A DNA stretch of 64,000 bases from Sagittula marina. GTDB lineage: Bacteria; Pseudomonadota; Alphaproteobacteria; Rhodobacterales; Rhodobacteraceae. Under the pieces are notes generated by a model. The model ran no database searches. It was not told the origin of the DNA and worked only from the letters and a program-made list of their open reading frames with translations. The position numbers and the translations under genes are program-made. The DNA is taken from assembly GCF_014196795.1 (NCBI RefSeq), contig NZ_JACIEJ010000004.1, positions 248,001 through 312,000 of the forward strand. The letters run 5' to 3'. This document shows, one piece after another, positions 28,070 through 37,202 of the stretch. Numbering within the stretch: position 1 is the stretch's first letter; each line of letters starts with the position of its first letter.

Positions 28070-29332
28070 TCAGGCCGACATCAGCGCGCCTGTGGTGACC
28101 CCGACCAGTCGACGGCGGGAGCTTTGAAAGATCGGGTGGCTGTCCGCAGGTTTCGCCGCCTGACGCAGCGGCACCGGATCGTTGGATGATGCCGCCGTCC
28201 CTGCCGAATGCGCTGCCGGTATAGCAGGGTTCTTTTCGGGCGCAGGCGGCGTGGTGGCGCGTCCCGCCACGGCGGAATGAGGCACGTCATGCGCCCGGCT
28301 CAGCGGCGCGACCGAGGGCGCTTGCCCCCTGCCCGGTGCACCACGCTCGGGCGCGGCGGTGCCTTCCACCCGAGATGGCGCAATCCGCTCCGCCTTCAGC
28401 GGCTTTTTCGGCATGGGGTGATGCTCCATTGGGGGCGCTTCAGGCTTGCGTGGCGTCTGCGCGGCGCGGGTTGCCGCCGCGTAGTCCAGCGCCCGCTGTC
28501 GCGCAATCGCCCGTGCCTGCACCAGGCGCTCCTCATGTGCCGCCTGAATGCGGGCCTGTTCCGCCTCACGGCTTTCGGGCGTTGGCGTCGCCCGGGCAAG
28601 CTGCTCCGCCCGCGCCTGACGCTGCTCAAGAACCTGACGGGCTGCCTCCATCCGCTGCTCTTCCGGCGTCGGGCCGGTGGGCTGGGCCTGCGGTTTGGCA
28701 TGGATCACCGCCGGTTGCGCTTTCTGCTCGGGGTGCTCTGCCAACGCCGCGCGCTCCGCTTCCGCGGCGCGCTGTGCGGCCAGCGCAGGATGCACCTTCA
28801 GCGCCGGATAACCGTCGCCCACCGTGCGCGCCGCCTTTGGCGCAGGTTGAGCGGCCTGTGGCTTCGGCATCGGCTTTTGCGCGTGTTGATGCGCCTTTGC
28901 CCGCAAGGCCTCGCCATCAGCCGCAGCCCCCTTAGCCGCCTGCGGCGCTGGCCCGGCGGCCTTTGCCCCGCCGCGCCCACCAAGCGCCGCACGTGCCATG
29001 CGCGCCACCTTTCCAGGGTCACTGTCGTGCTCCATGACGCCGTGCAGCGACTTGATCCGATCGGCACAGGCATCCGCCATCGCGTCAGGATCCCCTGCCA
29101 GCATCAGGGTCACCACCTTTAGGTTGCGTCGCTCCGCCATGGCCGCGATGTCGCCAGCATAGCCCCCGGCGGCGGTTTCATCCATGAGCAGCACATCCAC
29201 CATCGCGCGCCTCAGACAACACTCCGCCACGGCAAGATTGCCCGACCCGGTCACGTGAATGCCAGCCTCCAGAAACGCGATCTGAAGACGGTCGAGGCGG
29301 TCAGGGCGGCTGTCCAGTAGCAAGGCGTGCAT
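28070..29332 (-). CDS. receiver-like N-terminal domain with long Ala/Gln/Pro-rich tail
   Basis: 420 residues. Residues 1 to about 115 look like a degenerate response-regulator receiver: HALLLDSRPDRLDRLQIAF at the start, VDVLLMDE where the phosphorylated Asp strand would be, and VVTLMLAGDPDAMADAC later. The remaining 300 residues are Ala/Pro/Gln/Arg-rich, with a likely helical stretch of charged heptads (EEQRMEAARQVLEQRQARAE). No output domain is recognised and no kinase gene is near. The function is unknown. Confidence 0.5.
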   Translation of the reverse strand: MHALLLDSRPDRLDRLQIAFLEAGIHVTGSGNLAVAECCLRRAMVDVLLMDETAAGGYAGDIAAMAERRNLKVVTLMLAGDPDAMADACADRIKSLHGVMEHDSDPGKVARMARAALGGRGGAKAAGPAPQAAKGAAADGEALRAKAHQHAQKPMPKPQAAQPAPKAARTVGDGYPALKVHPALAAQRAAEAERAALAEHPEQKAQPAVIHAKPQAQPTGPTPEEQRMEAARQVLEQRQARAEQLARATPTPESREAEQARIQAAHEERLVQARAIARQRALDYAAATRAAQTPRKPEAPPMEHHPMPKKPLKAERIAPSRVEGTAAPERGAPGRGQAPSVAPLSRAHDVPHSAVAGRATTPPAPEKNPAIPAAHSAGTAASSNDPVPLRQAAKPADSHPIFQSSRRRLVGVTTGALMSA

Positions 29333-29455
29333 AGCGCTCTCCGTTCTATAAAGCTGCCCTGAGATTTGCGCGAAGTCGCTTAAAATATGTTGAACAATTG
29401 AAGCGAATGCTCAGATACCTCTGGCACAAAAGGAACAATTGTCGGCAAATAGCCT

Positions 29456-30649
29456 ATGGATCCGCACAGCCGATATTTGACCATCGCCGACCTGCGCGCC
29501 CGTGCCCGCCGCCGCACACCACATTTTGCATGGGCCTACCTGGACACCGCCACAGGCACAGAGGCGACGCTGCGCCGCAACCGCGCGGCCCTGGATGCGG
29601 TGGGGTTCGTGCCCTCCATACTGCATGGGGAAATTGTCCCCGACCTGTCGACCACGCTCCTCGGCCAGCACCACGCCTTGCCTTTTGGCGTGGCCCCTGT
29701 GGGTCAATCCGGGCTGCTCTGGCCTCGCGCGGAACAGACACTGGCCCACAGCGCCACCGATCTCGGCGTGCCTTACGCGTTATCCACTGTCGCCAACGCC
29801 ACACCAGAACAGGTCGGGCCGCACACCGCTGGTCAGGGCTGGTTTCAGCTTTACCCGCCCCGCGATGTGGGCATCCGCCGCGACATGTTGGACCGGGCCC
29901 GGTCGAGTGGCTTTCGCGTGCTTGTTCTGACGCTTGATGTGCCGGTCGCCTCGCGGCGTGAACGCCAGGTCAAGGGCGGTTTGGTGCAGCCGCCGCGCCT
30001 GACGCCGCGCATCCTCGCGCAGTGTCTGCGGACCCCGGCCTGGTCACTTGCCCGGCTGCGCGCGATGCGCACGGATGGCATGCCGCGGATGAAAACACTG
30101 GACCGCTACAGCACCGACGCCGAGACCCGCGATCCCACCGCCCACGTCGGCTATCTGCTGCGCACCGCGCCGGACTGGGACTATCTTGACTGGATACGGG
30201 CGCACTGGGAGGGGCCGCTGGTGGTCAAAGGCGTTCTGCGGCCCGAGGATGCGCTGCGCCTTGAACAGCATGGCGTCGATGCGATCTGGGTGTCGAACCA
30301 CGCCGGACGCCAGTTCGATGCCGCCCCCGCCAGCATCGAAGCCTTGCCCGCCATCCGCGCGGCCACGCAGCTGCCTTTGATCTTCGACAGCGGGATCGAG
30401 TCCGGTCTCGACATCCTGAGGGCCGTCGCGCTCGGCGCTGATTTCTGCATGATGGGCCGGGCATGGCACTATGCGCTGTGCGCCCTGGGGGAAGCAGGCC
30501 CCGCCCACTTGGCAGAGATCCTGCGCCGTGACATCATCGCAAACCTTGGCCAGCTTGGCGTCGCCCGCGCCACCGACCTGCGCGGACGCGCGATCCCGTT
30601 GCAGCGCCCAGCGCCAAGCGCCACCCCGTCCCCAAACCTCCCGGCCTAA
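29456..30649 (+). CDS. FMN-dependent alpha-hydroxyacid dehydrogenase (LldD/GOX family)
   Basis: 397 residues. The TIM-barrel FMN enzyme oxidises L-lactate, glycolate or a similar 2-hydroxyacid. Visible landmarks: WAYLDTATGTEATLRRNR, APVGQSGLLWP, WFQLYPPRD, LTLDVPVASRRER, the catalytic Lys in LVVKGVL, catalytic His/Arg in VSNHAGRQFD, and the FMN-phosphate loop (IFDSGIESGLD...MMGRAW). SNHAGRQF and FDSG deviate from the usual SNHGGRQL and DGG, so the substrate may differ from lactate. It stands alone, upstream of pyc by 410 bases. Confidence 0.88.
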   Translation: MDPHSRYLTIADLRARARRRTPHFAWAYLDTATGTEATLRRNRAALDAVGFVPSILHGEIVPDLSTTLLGQHHALPFGVAPVGQSGLLWPRAEQTLAHSATDLGVPYALSTVANATPEQVGPHTAGQGWFQLYPPRDVGIRRDMLDRARSSGFRVLVLTLDVPVASRRERQVKGGLVQPPRLTPRILAQCLRTPAWSLARLRAMRTDGMPRMKTLDRYSTDAETRDPTAHVGYLLRTAPDWDYLDWIRAHWEGPLVVKGVLRPEDALRLEQHGVDAIWVSNHAGRQFDAAPASIEALPAIRAATQLPLIFDSGIESGLDILRAVALGADFCMMGRAWHYALCALGEAGPAHLAEILRRDIIANLGQLGVARATDLRGRAIPLQRPAPSATPSPNLPA

Positions 30650-30935
30650 GGCATGGCGCTGTTGCAAAGCGCCTGAAAATTCAGCACCCAAAGCCCCGGC
30701 GCCCAATTCCGGCACCGCTTACACGGCATACACCACCCCAAACATTCTCTCCGCTGGATCTGTGCACGCCATGCTGAAAGACTGGTGCGAAATCTCGGCC
30801 AACGGGTGATTTGTGGTCAAACTGCATCCAACCACGCGGCTGTTTCGGAGGCGGACAGGGGCGGTGCCGCACAGCCCTTCCGCCACCGATCATTTTAGTT
30901 TCGGCAACCTGTCGAAACCGCCTCGCTTTTAAGCA

Positions 30936-30974
30936 GTTTGCAAACCACCCCAATTTTTACAATTAATTTGCAAA
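30936..30974. promoter_or_regulatory. two TTTGCAAA operators upstream of pyc
   Basis: The perfect palindrome GTTTGCAAAC (30936-30945) and ATTTGCAAAC (30966-30975) have centres exactly 30 bases apart, about three helical turns. They are the same element as before pccB and pccR. The rest of the 410-base gap (30650-31059) has no gene. A short AATAATG direct repeat with TTGCGCAA between its copies lies just before the pyc ribosome-binding site (GGAGG at 31036). Confidence 0.7.
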
Positions 30975-31059
30975 CCCCCTTGCGCCGCAACGCAGCGTAG
31001 GCTCACAGTAATAATGTTGCGCAACCAAGCAATAATAATGCGTCGGAGGACCAGCGCTC

Positions 31060-34000
31060 ATGGCTGAATTCGAAAAAATTCTCGTGGCCAATCGTGGTGA
31101 AATCGCGATCCGTATCATGCGGGCAGCAAACGAGATGGGGAAGAAGACCGTTGCGGTCTATGCCGAGGAGGACAAGCTGGGCCTTCATCGGTTCAAGGCT
31201 GACGAAGCCTACCGGATTGGCGAGGGGCTCGGCCCGGTACAAGCCTACCTGTCGATCGAAGAGATCATTCGCGTGGCCAAGGCCTGCGGTGCTGACGCCA
31301 TCCATCCGGGCTACGGCCTGCTGTCGGAAAACCCCGACTTCGTGGATGCCTGCGTGGACAATGGCATCACCTTTATCGGGCCACGCGCCGAAACCATGCG
31401 CGCGCTCGGTGACAAGGCCAGCGCGCGTCGTGTGGCGATCGAGGCCGGCGTTCCGGTCATCCCTGCCACCGACGTGCTGGGCGAGGATTTCGATGCCATC
31501 ACCAAGGAAGCCGACGAGGTTGGCTACCCCCTGATGCTGAAGGCCTCCTGGGGCGGCGGCGGTCGCGGCATGCGCCCGATCGAGAACGCCAAGGAGCTGA
31601 AGGAAAAGGTGCTCGAAGGCCGCCGCGAAGCGCAGGCTGCCTTTGGCAACGACGAAGGTTATCTCGAAAAGATGATCATCCGCGCCCGCCACGTCGAGGT
31701 GCAGATCCTGGGCGACAAGCAGGGCCATATCTATCACCTCTACGAGCGCGATTGTTCCGTCCAGCGTCGCAACCAGAAGGTCGTGGAACGCGCCCCCGCG
31801 CCCTACCTGTCCGAGGCCCAGCGCGAGGAAATCTGTGAACTGGGGCGCAAGATCTGCGCCCATGTGAACTACGAATGCGCCGGCACCGTCGAATTCCTGA
31901 TGGATATGGACACGGGCAAATTCTACTTCATCGAGGTGAACCCCCGCGTTCAGGTGGAACACACCGTTACCGAAGAAGTCACCGGCATCGACATCGTGCA
32001 GGCGCAGATCCTGATCGCCGAGGGCAAATCGCTCTCCGAGGCGACCGGCAAAGCCTCGCAGTATGACATCCGCCTGACCGGCCATGCGCTGCAAACCCGG
32101 ATCACCACCGAGGACCCGACCAACAACTTCATTCCAGATTACGGCCGCATCACCGCCTATCGCTCTGCCACCGGCATGGGCATCCGTCTCGACGGCGGCA
32201 CGGCCTACGCGGGCGGCGTCATCACGCGCTACTACGATTCCCTGCTGGTGAAGGTCACGGCCAAGGCCCCCACCCCGGAACAGGCCATCCGCCGCATGGA
32301 CCGCGCCCTGCGCGAGTTCCGCATCCGGGGCGTGACCACCAACATCGACTTCGTCATCAACCTGTTGAAGCACCCCGTCTTCCTGAACAATCAGTACACG
32401 ACCAAGTTCATCGACACGACGCCCGCCCTGTTTGACTTCAAACAGCGCCGCAACCGCGGCACCAAGGTGCTGACCTACATCGCGGACATCACCGTCAATG
32501 GCCATCCGGAGGTCCAGGGCCGCGCCAGACCGCACCCCGATCTCAAACCGGCCAAAGCCCCGGCGAACCGTGCCGATGCCCCCGCCTTTGGCACCCGCAA
32601 CCTGCTCGAAGCCAAAGGCCCCAAAGCCGTCGCCGACTGGATGCTGGAGCAAAAGCAACTGCTGATCACCGACACCACCATGCGGGACGGCCACCAGTCG
32701 CTGCTGGCCACGCGGATGCGGTCGATCGACATGATCGGCGCGGCCCCGGCCTATGCGCATAACCTGCCGCAGCTCTTCTCCATGGAATGCTGGGGCGGCG
32801 CGACGTTCGACGTGGCCTATCGCTTCTTGCAGGAATGCCCGTGGCAGCGCCTGCGCGACCTGCGCGAACGGATGCCCAACCTGATGACACAGATGCTGCT
32901 GCGCGGCGCCAACGGCGTGGGTTACACCAACTACCCCGACAACGTGGTGCAGGCCTTCGTCAAGCAGGCGGCAGAGACCGGCGTCGATGTCTTCCGCGTC
33001 TTCGACAGCCTCAACTGGGTCGAAAACATGCGCGTCGCGATGGACGCCGTGCTGGAGAACAACAAGGTTCTCGAAGGCACCGTCTGCTACACCGGCGACA
33101 TGCTTGACCCGGATCGGTCCAAGTATGACCTGAAATACTATGTCAGCATGGCAAAGGACCTGCGCGACGCAGGCGCCCACGTCATCGGCCTCAAGGACAT
33201 GGCTGGCCTGCTCAAGGCAAACGCCGCTTTTGCGCTGGTCAAGGCGCTCAAGGAAGAGGTGGGCCTGCCCGTCCACTTCCACACGCACGACACCTCTGGT
33301 GCGGCCATCGCCACCATCATGGAAGCCTCCCGTGCGGGCGTCGACTGTGTGGACGCGGCGATGGATGCGCTCTCGGGCAACACCTCGCAGCCGACCCTCG
33401 GGTCGGTGGTGGAGGCGTTGCGCTTCACCGAGCGGGACACCGGCCTCGACATGGATGCGATCCGCGAAATGTCCAACTACTGGGAAGCGGTGCGCGGCCA
33501 ATACGCCGCCTTCGAATCCGGCATGCAGGCCCCCGCCTCCGAGGTCTACCTGCACGAGATGCCCGGCGGCCAGTTCACCAACCTCAAGGCACAGGCGCGC
33601 AGCCTCGGGCTGGAGGAACGCTGGCACGAAGTGGCCCAGACCTATGCCGACGTGAACCAGATGTTCGGCGACATCGTAAAGGTCACGCCATCGTCCAAAG
33701 TTGTCGGTGACATGGCGTTGATGATGGTGTCGCAGGGCCTCACCCGTGCGCAGGTCGAGGACCCCAAGACCGATCTCAGCTTCCCCGACTCGGTCATCGA
33801 CATGATGAAGGGCAACCTCGGCCAACCTCCCGGCGGCTGGCCGAAGAAGATCCAGAAGAAGATCCTCAAGGACGAAAAGGCGTTCACCGAGCGTCCCGGC
33901 CTCAAGGCCGCGCCCGTCGACATCGAGGAAAAGCGCAAGGAGCTGCAAGCCGCCTTTGACGGCGTCGAGTTCGACAACGAGGATCTGAACGGCTACCTGA

Positions 34001-34503
34001 TGTATCCCAAGGTCTTCACCGACTACGCCGCCCGCCACGAGGCTTACGGCCCTGTGCGTGTGCTGCCGACGCGGACCTTCTTCTACGGTATGGAGCCCGG
34101 CGAAGAGATCACCGCCGAAATCGACCCCGGCAAGAAGATGGAGATCCGCCTCCAAGCCGTGGGCGAGACGCAGGACGACGGCGAAGTGCGCGTCTTCTTC
34201 GAACTCAACGGCCAGCCCCGTACCATCCGCGTGCCGGACCGCAAGGCCAAGGCGTCCAGCGCCGCACGCCCCAAGGCCGAAGTCGGCAACCCCAACCACA
34301 TCGGCGCGCCGATGCCGGGCGTTGTGTCCTCTGTCGCCGTCAAAGTGGGTGACAAGGTCAAGGAAGGCGATCTGCTGCTCACCATCGAAGCCATGAAGAT
34401 GGAAACCGGGATGCACGCCGAACGCGACGGTGTGGTCGCCGCGGTACATGTCTCCGCCGGGGGCCAGATCGACGCCAAGGATCTTCTCGTCGTTCTGGAA
34501 TAA
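31060..34503 (+). CDS. pyc: pyruvate carboxylase
   Basis: 1,147 residues, standard for the single-chain tetrameric enzyme that makes oxaloacetate from pyruvate and bicarbonate. The biotin carboxylase domain covers about 1-455 (KASWGGGGRGMRPIE, EVNPRVQVEHTVTEE). The carboxyltransferase TIM barrel begins near 535 (TDTTMRDGHQSLLATRMR) with metal and catalytic residues, including the carbamylated Lys region GLKDMAGLLK and HFHTHDTSGA. The C-terminal biotin carrier has IEAMKMETG (Lys about 1113). GGAGG precedes the ATG. The upstream TTTGCAAA pair suggests control by an ScfR-type regulator. Confidence 0.98.
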   Translation: MAEFEKILVANRGEIAIRIMRAANEMGKKTVAVYAEEDKLGLHRFKADEAYRIGEGLGPVQAYLSIEEIIRVAKACGADAIHPGYGLLSENPDFVDACVDNGITFIGPRAETMRALGDKASARRVAIEAGVPVIPATDVLGEDFDAITKEADEVGYPLMLKASWGGGGRGMRPIENAKELKEKVLEGRREAQAAFGNDEGYLEKMIIRARHVEVQILGDKQGHIYHLYERDCSVQRRNQKVVERAPAPYLSEAQREEICELGRKICAHVNYECAGTVEFLMDMDTGKFYFIEVNPRVQVEHTVTEEVTGIDIVQAQILIAEGKSLSEATGKASQYDIRLTGHALQTRITTEDPTNNFIPDYGRITAYRSATGMGIRLDGGTAYAGGVITRYYDSLLVKVTAKAPTPEQAIRRMDRALREFRIRGVTTNIDFVINLLKHPVFLNNQYTTKFIDTTPALFDFKQRRNRGTKVLTYIADITVNGHPEVQGRARPHPDLKPAKAPANRADAPAFGTRNLLEAKGPKAVADWMLEQKQLLITDTTMRDGHQSLLATRMRSIDMIGAAPAYAHNLPQLFSMECWGGATFDVAYRFLQECPWQRLRDLRERMPNLMTQMLLRGANGVGYTNYPDNVVQAFVKQAAETGVDVFRVFDSLNWVENMRVAMDAVLENNKVLEGTVCYTGDMLDPDRSKYDLKYYVSMAKDLRDAGAHVIGLKDMAGLLKANAAFALVKALKEEVGLPVHFHTHDTSGAAIATIMEASRAGVDCVDAAMDALSGNTSQPTLGSVVEALRFTERDTGLDMDAIREMSNYWEAVRGQYAAFESGMQAPASEVYLHEMPGGQFTNLKAQARSLGLEERWHEVAQTYADVNQMFGDIVKVTPSSKVVGDMALMMVSQGLTRAQVEDPKTDLSFPDSVIDMMKGNLGQPPGGWPKKIQKKILKDEKAFTERPGLKAAPVDIEEKRKELQAAFDGVEFDNEDLNGYLMYPKVFTDYAARHEAYGPVRVLPTRTFFYGMEPGEEITAEIDPGKKMEIRLQAVGETQDDGEVRVFFELNGQPRTIRVPDRKAKASSAARPKAEVGNPNHIGAPMPGVVSSVAVKVGDKVKEGDLLLTIEAMKMETGMHAERDGVVAAVHVSAGGQIDAKDLLVVLE

Positions 34504-34524
34504 TCCGCCCGGACCGCCTTAGTC

Positions 34525-34552
34525 GGAGGCCCGCCCTGCTCGGCGGGCCTCC
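34525..34552 (+). terminator. terminator after pyc
   Basis: GGAGGCCCGCC - CTGCTC - GGCGGGCCTCC is a perfect 11-bp stem, 21 bases after the pyc stop, followed by TCGTATCT. Confidence 0.85.
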
Positions 34553-34684
34553 TCGTATCTCCGGACAACCATGCGCTAAGCCCCGCCGATCCTTGCATCC
34601 GTCGGGCTGATGGCTTCCCTGTCGACACGGCAGCGTGCTAGTCGGGAAACACCACCCCCAACCATTCACGGGAGAACGCGACCC

Positions 34685-35191
34685 TTGACCATCTCGTGTC
34701 GCCTGACCGCCCTGCTCACCTGCCTCGCCACCGCCACCCTGGCACAGGAAAGCACCATCCCCTTCGCGCAGAGCGACCCGGACATGAATGCCGCCATCAC
34801 CGAGGCGCGCTCGCATCTCGATGCGGTACTCTCCCGCCTCATCGGCGCGGACGGACAGGTTCACCCGGCTCTCAACCTCAAGGCCAGTCTGCCGGTCACC
34901 CATTTCGAGGTGGAGAACGAAATTATCTGGATCGACAGTCTCGCAGTGACCGAGGATGGCGGCTTTACCGGGCATCTTGCCAATGTCCCCTCTTATATGC
35001 CGGGCCACAATCTTGGCGACACGATCACATTCGACACCTCACAAATCGTGGATTGGTCCGTGCTGGCCGACGATGGACGCATGTTCGGCCACTATACGAC
35101 GCGCGTCATGATGGGCCAGATGACCGCCGCCGAGGCACAGCAGATCGGCGACCTGATTTCTGCCGATCCCATGCCCGACGCGTGGCGCTAG
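34685..35191 (+). CDS. DUF2314-like exported protein
   Basis: 168 residues from a TTG at 34685, chosen because a GGGAGA ribosome-binding site lies about nine bases before it and it gives a clean signal peptide (LTALLTCLATATLA). The longer ATG at 34610 lacks both. The mature part carries the DUF2314 pattern: ITEARSHLDAVL, FEVENEIIWIDSLAV, TGHLANVPSY and a C-terminal IVDWSVLADDGRMFGHYTTRVM. The function is unknown. Confidence 0.75.
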   Translation: MTISCRLTALLTCLATATLAQESTIPFAQSDPDMNAAITEARSHLDAVLSRLIGADGQVHPALNLKASLPVTHFEVENEIIWIDSLAVTEDGGFTGHLANVPSYMPGHNLGDTITFDTSQIVDWSVLADDGRMFGHYTTRVMMGQMTAAEAQQIGDLISADPMPDAWR

Positions 35192-35278
35192 TCCCGCGCG
35201 TAGGCAAAGACTGGACGCCGCACCGCCCCTGCCCCTAGGCTGATCTTGCTCAATCAGCCAAACAGCAAGGGGAACCAC

Positions 35279-35671
35279 ATGCCAGAGCTCAAGGTCACAG
35301 CCGCGGAAATGGTCACCGCCGCCCGCGCGCGCATTCCAGAGATCGAGACAGCCGACGGCATCGCTCTGCTCGACGATCCGGACACCGTAATCGTCGACAT
35401 TCGTGATATCCGGGAACGCCAGAAACAGGGCTACATCCCCGGCTCGGTGCATGCCCCGCGCGGCATGATCGAATTCTGGGTCGACCCCGCCAGCCCCTAT
35501 CACAAGCCCGTTTTCGCGGAGCAAAAACGCTTTGTCTTTCACTGCGCCTCCGGCTGGCGCTCGGCCCTCACGGTCGCAACGCTACAGGACATGGGCTTCG
35601 ATGCCGCCCATCTGAAGGACGGCTTCTCCGACTGGGTCAAACAGGGCGGCCCGGTGGACAAGGACACCTGA
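35279..35671 (+). CDS. rhodanese-like domain protein
   Basis: 130 residues from the ATG at 35279 (GGGGAA before it). A single rhodanese domain: IVDIRDIRERQKQGYIPGSVH near residue 40 and the active-site loop FHCASGWRSALT with Cys near residue 89. It could move sulfane sulfur or act in redox handling. The stop overlaps the next gene's start (TGATG), so the two are coupled. Confidence 0.88.
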   Translation: MPELKVTAAEMVTAARARIPEIETADGIALLDDPDTVIVDIRDIRERQKQGYIPGSVHAPRGMIEFWVDPASPYHKPVFAEQKRFVFHCASGWRSALTVATLQDMGFDAAHLKDGFSDWVKQGGPVDKDT

Positions 35672-36060
35672 TGGGCCTGCGCCTCGCGCTCTGCGCCGTG
35701 CTGGTCCCGGACTATGACCCCGCCATCTGCTTCTTTACCGAAACGCTGGGCCTCGACCTGCTTGAGGACAACGATCTCGATGGCGGCAAACGCTGGGTCC
35801 GTGTCGGGCACAAGACCGGCGGAACGGAGTTTCTCATCGCACGTGCCGTGGGCGATCAACGCGCAGCCATCGGCCAACAGGGCGGAGGCCGCGTCTGGCT
35901 TTTTCTGCACACCGATGATTTCGCCCGCGACCACGCGCATTTCATCGCGCAAGGCATCGAATTCGAGGAATCGCCTCGACACGAACCTTATGGCACCGTC
36001 GCCGTGTTCCGCGATCCTTGGGGCAACCGATGGGATCTGATCGAACCAACGCGCCAATGA
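35671..36060 (+). CDS. VOC (glyoxalase/bleomycin-resistance fold) protein
   Basis: 129 residues. The vicinal oxygen chelate fold has the typical N-terminal FFTETLGLDLLEDN and C-terminal AVFRDPWGNRWDLIEP with the metal-ligand Glu. It overlaps the rhodanese stop by one base. The substrate is unknown; small proteins of this kind range from glyoxalase to antibiotic-binding. Confidence 0.85.
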   Translation: MGLRLALCAVLVPDYDPAICFFTETLGLDLLEDNDLDGGKRWVRVGHKTGGTEFLIARAVGDQRAAIGQQGGGRVWLFLHTDDFARDHAHFIAQGIEFEESPRHEPYGTVAVFRDPWGNRWDLIEPTRQ

Positions 36061-36116
36061 AAAAAGGGGCTTTGCCGCCTCCGCGAAAAAAATCCCGCCC
36101 GCGCGTTTTTTTGTGC

Positions 36117-36145
36117 TTGCAGCCCCCGCCCACCAGCCTTATACG
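36117..36145 (+). promoter_or_regulatory. sigma-70 promoter of the tRNA-Gly pair
   Basis: TTGCAG (-35) and TATACG (-10) are separated by exactly 17 bases, and the -10 ends 21 bases before the first tRNA. A T-run lies just upstream (36106-36112). This is the clearest housekeeping promoter in the window. Confidence 0.75.
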
Positions 36146-36166
36146 CCGCTCCACACCATCTGGTAC

Positions 36167-36241
36167 GCGGGCGTAGCTCAGGGGTAGAGCATAACCTTGC
36201 CAAGGTTAGGGTCGGGCGTTCGAATCGCCTCGCCCGCTCCA
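36167..36241 (+). tRNA. tRNA-Gly (GCC), copy 1
   Basis: 75 bases including encoded CCA. The acceptor arm is GCGGGCG/CGCCCGC, the D-arm has GCTCAGGGGTAGAGC, the anticodon loop is CTTGCCAAG with anticodon GCC, and the T-arm is TCGGGCGTTCGAATCGCCT. It reads GGC/GGT codons. Confidence 0.97.
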
Positions 36242-36315
36242 AATGGTTGGCTGACCGGTTACCCACCGGACAGCGCTGAACGGGAAACCGCGAAGCAATG
36301 ATGACAGACTGGTAT

Positions 36316-36390
36316 GCGGGCGTAGCTCAGGGGTAGAGCATAACCTTGCCAAGGTTAGGGTCGGGCGTTCGAATCGCCTCGCCCGCTCCA
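36316..36390 (+). tRNA. tRNA-Gly (GCC), copy 2
   Basis: Identical in all 75 bases to the copy 75 bases upstream, including the encoded CCA. A few preceding bases (CTGGTA) are also shared, so this looks like a tandem duplication. It is probably cotranscribed from the promoter at 36117. Confidence 0.97.
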
Positions 36391-36551
36391 GTCGTCAACC
36401 TCCCTCCACGATAGCATTACAATTTCCGACCGGCCTGCACCGGTCCCGGCTGCGTGTACGTGGCATCAACCCTCCGCAATTCCGCAGTCGCCCCCTTTCC
36501 GCGCCGCGCCGCGCCGCCTATAAGGCGCGCGACCCGCCAAAGGAGACCGCC

Positions 36552-37139
36552 ATGCGCCGCGCCACCGTCACCCGCAAGACATCCGAGACCGCGATCTCCG
36601 TCGAGATCAATCTTGACGGCACGGGCACCTACGACAACCAGACCGGTGTCGGCTTCTTCGACCACATGCTCGACCAGCTGTCGCGGCATTCACTGATCGA
36701 CATGACCGTGCGCGCCGACGGCGACCTGCACATCGACGACCACCACACGGTGGAGGACACGGGCATCGCGCTCGGTCAGGCCCTCGTGCAGGCGCTTGGC
36801 GACAAGAAGGGCATCCGCCGCTACGGTTCCTGCCTGCTGGCGATGGACGACAGCCTTGTACGCTGCGCGCTCGACCTCTCCGCCCGGCCCTTTCTGGTGT
36901 GGAACCTCGACATGCCCTCAGCCAAGATCGGCACCTTCGACACCGAACTTGTGCGCGAGTTTTTCCAGGCGCTCAGCACGCACGGCGGCATCACCCTGCA
37001 CGTCGACCGTCTGCACGGGCTGAACAGCCACCACATCGCCGAAGCGGCCTTCAAATCCGTGGCACGCGCCCTGCGGGAGGCGGTCGAACCCGACCCGCGC
37101 ATGACCGACGCGCTTCCCTCGACCAAGGGCGCGCTCTGA
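36552..37139 (+). CDS. hisB: imidazoleglycerol-phosphate dehydratase
   Basis: 195 residues, the monofunctional HisB length. It dehydrates IGP to imidazole acetol phosphate, step 7 of histidine synthesis. Both metal-binding His patterns are present: [14 protein letters not shown] and [19 protein letters not shown] in the first repeat, and [20 protein letters not shown] in the second. AAAGGAGA precedes the ATG. It heads the histidine cluster; hisH follows after a hairpin-containing gap. Confidence 0.97.
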   Translation: MRRATVTRKTSETAISVEINLDGTGTYDNQTGVGFFDHMLDQLSRHSLIDMTVRADGDLHIDDHHTVEDTGIALGQALVQALGDKKGIRRYGSCLLAMDDSLVRCALDLSARPFLVWNLDMPSAKIGTFDTELVREFFQALSTHGGITLHVDRLHGLNSHHIAEAAFKSVARALREAVEPDPRMTDALPSTKGAL

Positions 37140-37148
37140 CACCCTCAA

Positions 37149-37169
37149 GGTCGGGACCAGATCCCGACC
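37149..37169 (+). terminator. intergenic hairpin between hisB and hisH
   Basis: GGTCGGGA - CCAGA - TCCCGACC is a perfect 8-bp stem without a T-run. It may stabilise or process the message rather than stop transcription, since hisH follows 33 bases later. Confidence 0.55.
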
Positions 37170-37202
37170 GCCCCACCGCTGCAACCGATCAAGAGGCCAC
37201 CC

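Noticed and set aside
31003-34449. 1,148-residue open frame antisense to pyc
   Set aside because: The sense strand is a textbook pyruvate carboxylase; the antisense product has no domain pattern.
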